From assembly GCA_015062635.1 (NCBI GenBank), contig SUUF01000007.1, positions 13,970 through 40,756 of the forward strand: a DNA stretch of 26,787 nt. Reading direction: 5' to 3'. Numbering within the stretch: position 1 is the stretch's first letter; each line of letters begins with the position of its first letter. The notes under the pieces were generated by a model that saw nothing but the letters and a program-made list of their open reading frames with translations, made no database searches and was not told where the DNA came from. A program made the position numbers and the translations under genes. The stretch is from Coriobacteriaceae bacterium (GTDB taxonomy: Bacteria > Actinomycetota > Coriobacteriia > Coriobacteriales > Eggerthellaceae). Shown piece after piece: positions 22,553 to 26,787 of the stretch.

Positions 22553-22602
22553 CCTCGCGCGACAGCCGGTTCATGCGACCGGTCCACGCAACCGATTCAT
22601 GC

Positions 22603-22629
22603 AGGCGCGTCCCGTTTCGGGGCGCGCCT
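22603..22629 (+). terminator. Hairpin after the hypothetical gene
   Basis: AGGCGCG/CGCGCCT stem extended by TCCC/GGGG pairing, 51 bases past the stop codon at 22552. No T-run follows, so it may act for both convergent genes or only stabilise the RNA. Confidence 0.45.
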
Positions 22630-22630
22630 C

Positions 22631-22724
22631 GTTCGTTATCGGGCGCCTCGTCCAACAGCGCCCCGTTCCGGAACGCCTTGCCCAGCAGCGCCCCGTTCGT
22701 TATCGGGGCGCCTTGCCCAGGCGC
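22631..22724. repeat. About 32-bp imperfect tandem repeats over the ccmD 3' end
   Basis: Nearly three units share CAGCGCCCCGTTC and GCGCCT(C/T)GTCCA-like words, the last running into the ccmD coding end. GCGCCCC/GGGGCGC (22688-22711) forms a hairpin that includes the ccmD stop codon. Confidence 0.65.
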
Positions 22725-22891
22725 GCGACGGCCTCTTCGAGCGCCTCGATGTCGCGCTCGTTCTTCTTCAAGCCGCGCACCACGAAGGCCACGTACACGA
22801 ACAGCCCCACGAGAATCAGCGCATAGGCCGCGATCACGTACGGCGCGGCCGGAAGCACGGCCCCGTACACGCTCATCAAGATCTCGTTCAT
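22700..22891 (-). CDS. ccmD: Small membrane protein, probable CcmD
   Basis: The predicted product is 63 aa with a single transmembrane helix (about residues 14-36, PYVIAAYALILVGLFVYVAF) followed by a basic and helical cytoplasmic tail (VRGLKKNERDIEALEEAVAR). Size, topology and place directly after ccmC match CcmD, the small subunit that helps release holo-CcmE from CcmC and CcmAB. Such short proteins are weakly conserved, so the call rests on context. The start at 22891 has GGGAAGGGAG just upstream. The stop lies within tandem repeat DNA, which may have altered the C-terminus (RLGKAPR). Confidence 0.8.
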   Translation of the reverse strand: MNEILMSVYGAVLPAAPYVIAAYALILVGLFVYVAFVVRGLKKNERDIEALEEAVARLGKAPR

Positions 22892-22960
22892 GTCTCTCCC
22901 TTCCCACACGACGCGCCCGACCCGCCGGCAGGCTGCCCGCCAACCGGCCGCGCGCGCTGG

Positions 22961-23707
22961 TTATCGCAATTCCTCGAGCTGGTCTTTCAAGGCCTCGATG
23001 CGCACGGCCATGTCCTGCTGGCGCACGCGCAGCCGGTACAGGCCATAGGCGATGGCCATCATCCCGAAAAGCGCCATCAGCATGCCGATGAGCATCTCGG
23101 GCGTGAGGCCGCCGTCGGTGCGGAACACCACCGGATGCAGGCTCGAGGGAATCATGCGCGTGATGAACATGCAGATGGGGGCATCGATGCACATCACGAG
23201 CGCGAACACGGCAGCGTAGGTCTCGCGCTTCTCGTTGCCGTCGAAGGCGGCCCGCAGCACGAAGTAGCCGATGAGCAGCAGGCATAGGATGAGGAACGTG
23301 GTGAGGCGCGCATCCCAGGTCCACCACACGCCCCATTCGAAGCGCGTCCACGGAACGCCGGTCGCCATCGTGCAGAACGCGAACACGAGCGCGACCTCGG
23401 TGGCGACCTGCGCGCGGCGGTCGAAGCGCGCCTCGCGTTTCACCAGGTAAAGAATCGAATAGACGAACGAGAACACGAGCGCGATGAAGGCGCACATGGC
23501 CACCGGCACGTGGAAGTAGAAGATCTTCTGGCTGAACAGCAGCTGGTTCGACACCATCTGCCCCGCCACCATCTCGGGCACCACCTCGGCGCCGTTCACG
23601 AGCGGCGCCACCGTGAACGACCACACGAACCCGGCAGCCGAAAGCACCGCGCCCACCACGAGCAGCGGCACCGCCAGCCTATCGCCCAACGTCGGGGCTT
23701 TACTCAT
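22961..23707 (-). CDS. ccmC: Heme-handling membrane protein CcmC
   Basis: Presents heme to CcmE at the outer face of the cytoplasmic membrane. The protein is 248 aa with six hydrophobic helices. The heme-ligand histidines are His66 (FYFHVPVA) and His191 (SSLHPVVF), flanking the WWD motif WGVWWTWDARLTT (125-137). The C-terminus has a short coiled helix (RIEALKDQLEELR). The start at 23707 has GAAGGGAAG 5-7 bases upstream; a longer in-frame ATG at 23794 is not supported. ccmD follows 69 bases downstream. These two genes form a unit separate from ccmEFAB. Confidence 0.95.
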   Translation of the reverse strand: MSKAPTLGDRLAVPLLVVGAVLSAAGFVWSFTVAPLVNGAEVVPEMVAGQMVSNQLLFSQKIFYFHVPVAMCAFIALVFSFVYSILYLVKREARFDRRAQVATEVALVFAFCTMATGVPWTRFEWGVWWTWDARLTTFLILCLLLIGYFVLRAAFDGNEKRETYAAVFALVMCIDAPICMFITRMIPSSLHPVVFRTDGGLTPEMLIGMLMALFGMMAIAYGLYRLRVRQQDMAVRIEALKDQLEELR

Positions 23708-23734
23708 CGCTCTTCCCTTCTCCCCCAGGGAGCA

Positions 23735-23748
23735 CGCGTTGCAACGCG
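23735..23748. promoter_or_regulatory. 14-bp palindrome in the ccmC leader
   Basis: CGCGTTGCAACGCG is a perfect palindrome 28 bases before the ccmC start. It may be an operator. The rest of 23749-23887 is unremarkable apart from a T-run (TTGTTTTTTC, about 23807-23816). Confidence 0.35.
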
Positions 23749-23887
23749 CGCGATTGAACTCATCCAACTTTACCGTAACCGTGCCAAGCCCCATGGGTAC
23801 ACTTCATTGTTTTTTCTCAAGGCAGCAAGCGCGACACCCGCCCGCAAGCGAAGCCGCCACACTCGAAACGGCGCCTCGTGGCCCATT

Positions 23888-23997
23888 GGGGACATACACC
23901 GGACGTCCGGGGCACCCCCACCGGTCGCCACATGTATGTCCCCGGTCGCCACATGTATGTCCCCGGACGCCACATGTATGTCCCCGGACGGCACATG
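23888..23997. repeat. GGGGACATACA-family array between ccm genes and oxidoreductase
   Basis: One forward core at 23888-23898, then GGACGTCC, then three inverted units (GCCACATGTATGTCCCC) at 21-22-bp spacing, and a partial fourth ending in GGCACATG. Same family as at 1-140, 3480-3538 and 17447-17578, again lying at a change of operon and, here, of strand. Confidence 0.88.
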
Positions 23998-24092
23998 AGA
24001 TTCCTTCAGGGGGAACCGCCAGATTTCGGGAACGCATGCCAATCTTCCCGTGGATATGCGGTAAGCTTTCGCGCAGGCAAAAAGGAGGACAC

Positions 24093-25355
24093 ATGGAGCA
24101 GAAGGTCATCGGGGGGCACGCGTTCCCCTGCGCGGCGAGCACCGCGGCGCTCGGGCGGCCCGTATCGATTCCCGGCGAGCGCATCACGCTGAAGAACGCG
24201 ATTTCGGTGCAGCCGCTTGAAGGGCAGGACGGCACCGAGGGCAACGCGCCCGGCGATTACACGCGCCACCGGTACCGCCGCTTCTTCGAAAGCGGCGCCG
24301 GCCTGGTGTGGCTCGAGTCCCTGGCGTTCGAGACCGACGCCCTGTCGGGCCCGAACGCGCTGATGATCACCCAGAAGAACCTCGACGCCTACAAGCGATT
24401 CGTCGACGAGCTGAAAGACGCGCACCCCGACGTGGCCTTCATCGCGCAGCTCACGCACGCCGGCCGCTTCGCGCAGCCAGAAGGACGCCCGGCGCCGGTC
24501 ATCGCCACGTTCAACCCGCACTACGACGGCCGCGTTAAGGTCGACCCCGACTACCCCGTGGTGAGCGACGAGTACCTCGACCGCGTGCAGGAGAGCTTCG
24601 TGAAGGGCGCCGAGCTTTGTCGGCAGGCGGGCTTCGACGGCGTCGACGTGAAGGGTTGCCACGGCTACCTGTTCAGCGAACTGCTTTCGGCCCGTTCGCG
24701 CGAGGGGCGCTACGGCGGCTCGTTCGAGAACCGCACGCGCCTGCTGGTCGAGACCATCCGCGCCATCAAGGCGCAGCAGGGCGCGGGCTTCGTGGTGGCG
24801 AGCCGCATCTGCCACGCCGACACCATCCCCTACCCGTATGGCTTCGGCATGGCCGAGGACGGCTCGTTCGACTACGACCCCGCCGAGACGCTGCGCCTGG
24901 TCGGCGCGCTGCACGACGCCGGCGTGAACCTCGTGAACGTGTCGGTGGGCCGCGTCACCGCCAACGCCGCATATCTGCCCGCGGGCACGCCGATTCCGCA
25001 GGACACCAACGAAGACCTGTTCAACCGCTTCTTCCAAGGCGCGAGGCTGCTCTCCGAGGCGTTCCCCGACATGCGCTTCGTGGGTTCGGGCTTCTCGCTG
25101 CTGCGGGGAGACGCGCCCCTAGTGGCGGCCGGTGCGGTGGAAAGCGGCGCCGTCGCGGTCGCGGGCTTCGGCCGCATGGCCCTCGCCTACCCCGGTTTTG
25201 CCGATGCCATGATGAATGGCGCGTTTGACCCGGCTCTCACATGCACGGTATGCGGGAACTGCTATAAACTGCTGCGGGCGCTGGAACCCACCGGTTGCCC
25301 CACGCGCGACAAGGACACCTACCTGCCCTTGCTGCGGCAGGTGTTGGGAAAGTAG
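24093..25355 (+). CDS. Old-yellow-enzyme family FMN oxidoreductase with C-terminal Cys cluster
   Basis: The predicted product is 420 aa. A TIM-barrel flavoenzyme of the NADH:flavin oxidoreductase / OYE family: it shows AQLTHAGRFA (about 126-135), KGCHGYLFSELLSA with the expected His near 191, and YGGSFENRTRLLVE. At the end Cys384, 387, 390 and 402 (CTVCGNCYKLL then C) resemble the 4Fe-4S site of 2,4-dienoyl-CoA reductase and trimethylamine dehydrogenase relatives. The pyridine-nucleotide/FAD domain that follows in those enzymes is missing, so electrons must come from another protein. The substrate is unknown; such enzymes usually reduce activated C=C bonds. The start is clear: AAAGGAGGACAC before ATG. 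Its strand and the repeat upstream set it apart from the ccm genes. Confidence 0.9.
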   Translation: MEQKVIGGHAFPCAASTAALGRPVSIPGERITLKNAISVQPLEGQDGTEGNAPGDYTRHRYRRFFESGAGLVWLESLAFETDALSGPNALMITQKNLDAYKRFVDELKDAHPDVAFIAQLTHAGRFAQPEGRPAPVIATFNPHYDGRVKVDPDYPVVSDEYLDRVQESFVKGAELCRQAGFDGVDVKGCHGYLFSELLSARSREGRYGGSFENRTRLLVETIRAIKAQQGAGFVVASRICHADTIPYPYGFGMAEDGSFDYDPAETLRLVGALHDAGVNLVNVSVGRVTANAAYLPAGTPIPQDTNEDLFNRFFQGARLLSEAFPDMRFVGSGFSLLRGDAPLVAAGAVESGAVAVAGFGRMALAYPGFADAMMNGAFDPALTCTVCGNCYKLLRALEPTGCPTRDKDTYLPLLRQVLGK

Positions 25356-25364
25356 ACGACGACC

Positions 25365-25379
25365 GCCGGCTCGGCCGGC
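25365..25379 (+). other. Short hairpin between oxidoreductase and antiporter genes
   Basis: GCCGGC-TCG-GCCGGC in the 36-base gap, without a T-run. Too weak to be called a terminator; the two genes are probably co-transcribed. Confidence 0.4.
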
Positions 25380-25391
25380 AAAGGGGATAGC

Positions 25392-26765
25392 ATGGATACC
25401 ACCATCGAAGACCGTCCGACGGGCGGCCCGCAAGACGCACCGTCCGCATACCACCCGACCGTGGAACCGCACCTCTCGGCGCTGTTGCCGGTAGGCGTGT
25501 TCCTCGTGCTGTTCATCGGCTCGGGCGTGGTGCTGCAAGATTTCTACAGCATCCCGGCCATCGTCGCCTTCATCTGCGCGCTGGCCGTGGCGTTCCTGCA
25601 AAACCCCAAGCGGCCGTTCGACGACAAGCTCGAAAGCGTGGCGCGCAGCATGGGCGATTCCAATGTCATGATCATGTGCCTGGTGTTCGTGCTGGCCGGC
25701 GCCTTCACCGGCGCCGTCACCTCGGCCGGCGGTGTGGACAGCACGGTGAACTTCGCGCTTTCCATCCTGCCCACGGGCATCGTGCTGCCGGGCCTGTTCC
25801 TCATCGCGTGCTTCATCTCGATCTCGATGGGCACGTCGGTGGGCACCATCGCCGCGCTCGCCCCCATCGCCATCGGCGTGGCCGAGAAGACCGACCTTCT
25901 GGGCGCGCTGTGCCTGGGCGCCATCGTCGGCGGCGCCATGTTCGGCGACAACCTCTCGATCATCTCGGACACGACCATCGCGGCCACGCGCACGCAGGGC
26001 TGCGACATGTCCGACAAGTTCAAGGAAAACTTCAAGGTGGCGCTGCCGGCCGCCGTCATCACGTTCATCGTGTTCCTGGCGATGGGCCTGGGCAGCGACT
26101 ACGCCATCGAAGGGCCGCTCGACTACAACCTGTGGCAGGTGCTGCCCTACGTGGCCGTCCTGGTGGCGGCCATCGCGGGCGTGAACGTGTTCCTCGTGCT
26201 CATCGGCGGCACCGTGCTCTCGGTCATCGTGGGCGTGGCGCTCGGCACCATCGCCCCCGACATGATCTTCATCGCCATCGGCACCGGCCTCGAGGGCAAC
26301 AGCGGCGTCATGAACATGTATGACATCACCGTCATCTCCATTATCTGCGCCGGCATCATCGGCCTCGTGCGCGACAACGGCGGCATCGAGTGGATCTTGC
26401 AGAAGATCAGCTCGATGGTGAGGGGACGCCGCGGGGCGCAGTTCGGCATCGCCGTGCTTTCCTCGTTGGTCGACGTCTCGACCGCGAACAACACGGTGGC
26501 CATCGTCGTGGCCGGCCCCATCGTGAAGCAGATCGCCACCGAGTACAACATCTCGCCGCGCCGGGCGGCGTCGCTCGTGGACATCTTCACGTCGGTATGG
26601 CAGGGCATCATCCCTTACGGCGCGCAGATTCTGTACGCCAGCGCCGGTGCGGCGGCGGTGGGCATGGCCGTCTCGCCCTTCGAGATCATCCCGTTCCTGT
26701 TCTACCCCTACCTGCTGGCCGCCTGCGCCATCGTGTACATCGTGATTTCCAAAGAGAAGAAGTAA
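25392..26765 (+). CDS. NhaC-family Na+/H+ antiporter
   Basis: The predicted product is 457 aa. About 11-12 hydrophobic helices follow a 25-residue soluble start. Two inverted halves typical of the family are visible: ISISMGTSVGTIAALAPIAI with GGAMFGDNLSIISDTTIAAT (first half), and SSLVDVSTANNTVAIVVAGP with DIFTSVWQGIIPYGAQILYA (second half). Such proteins exchange Na+ (or an organic ion) for protons, but some relatives carry substrates such as malate/lactate or amino acids, so the ion is not certain. AAAGGGG lies 5 bases before the ATG. The gene lies 36 bases after the oxidoreductase, so the antiporter could instead move that enzyme's substrate or product. No terminator is seen before the window ends. 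Confidence 0.88.
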   Translation: MDTTIEDRPTGGPQDAPSAYHPTVEPHLSALLPVGVFLVLFIGSGVVLQDFYSIPAIVAFICALAVAFLQNPKRPFDDKLESVARSMGDSNVMIMCLVFVLAGAFTGAVTSAGGVDSTVNFALSILPTGIVLPGLFLIACFISISMGTSVGTIAALAPIAIGVAEKTDLLGALCLGAIVGGAMFGDNLSIISDTTIAATRTQGCDMSDKFKENFKVALPAAVITFIVFLAMGLGSDYAIEGPLDYNLWQVLPYVAVLVAAIAGVNVFLVLIGGTVLSVIVGVALGTIAPDMIFIAIGTGLEGNSGVMNMYDITVISIICAGIIGLVRDNGGIEWILQKISSMVRGRRGAQFGIAVLSSLVDVSTANNTVAIVVAGPIVKQIATEYNISPRRAASLVDIFTSVWQGIIPYGAQILYASAGAAAVGMAVSPFEIIPFLFYPYLLAACAIVYIVISKEKK

Positions 26766-26787
26766 CGTTCATTCCCCGGGCGCACGC

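Overview
This is a high-GC bacterial chromosome segment, most likely from an anaerobic actinobacterium of the class Coriobacteriia, family Eggerthellaceae. That placement is an inference. It rests on base composition, on a LuxR-type regulator with a large N-terminal membrane domain (a form abundant in that family), and on siroheme-dependent heme synthesis combined with cytochrome c maturation. I could not run a database search.

Layout from left to right. (1) Positions 1-2713: a 21-bp tandem repeat array, a MarR-like protein with an acidic linker and an RG-rich disordered tail, and a U32-family (TrhP-like) tRNA hydroxylation protein, both genes on the minus strand. (2) Positions 2714-3775: about 1 kb without genes, packed with at least five kinds of short repeat. 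(3) Positions 3776-5282: a tRNA-Glu gene with two very unusual bases, beside hemL. (4) Positions 5283-5895: a structured intergenic region. (5) Positions 5896-17223: eleven genes in a near-continuous minus-strand run. In transcription order they are met8/sirC, hemA, hemC, cobA-hemD fusion, ahbC, hemB, a hairpin, a flavodoxin, a membrane LuxR regulator, ahbD and an ahbA-ahbB fusion. (6) Positions 17447-23707: the cytochrome c maturation genes ccmC-ccmD and ccmE-ccmF-ccmA-ccmB, with an unrecognised plus-strand gene between the two sets. (7) Positions 24093-26765: two plus-strand genes, an old-yellow-enzyme oxidoreductase with a C-terminal Cys cluster and an NhaC-type Na+/H+ antiporter.

How the genes work together. 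With hemL, the locus encodes nearly the whole route from glutamyl-tRNA to heme b through siroheme: HemA, HemL, HemB, HemC, HemD, CobA, Met8/SirC, AhbAB, AhbC, AhbD. None of the classical late enzymes (HemE, HemN, HemG, HemH, HemQ) is present in the window. The Ccm genes would then deliver heme to apocytochromes c. Stop and start codons overlap at most junctions, usually as ATGA or TAATG/TGATG, so most genes are probably translationally coupled.

The most interesting points are as follows. The tRNA-Glu beside hemL has G at position 33 and an A53-C61 mismatch, which raises the possibility of a tRNA devoted to tetrapyrrole synthesis. CcmE has a CxxxY heme-attachment motif in place of HxxxY and looks like a tandem duplication of its OB fold. 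AhbD carries a His/Pro/Gly/Met repeat tail, and HemA carries a Cys/His tail with a CP dipeptide. A 21-bp repeat family occurs at four places that coincide with module boundaries.
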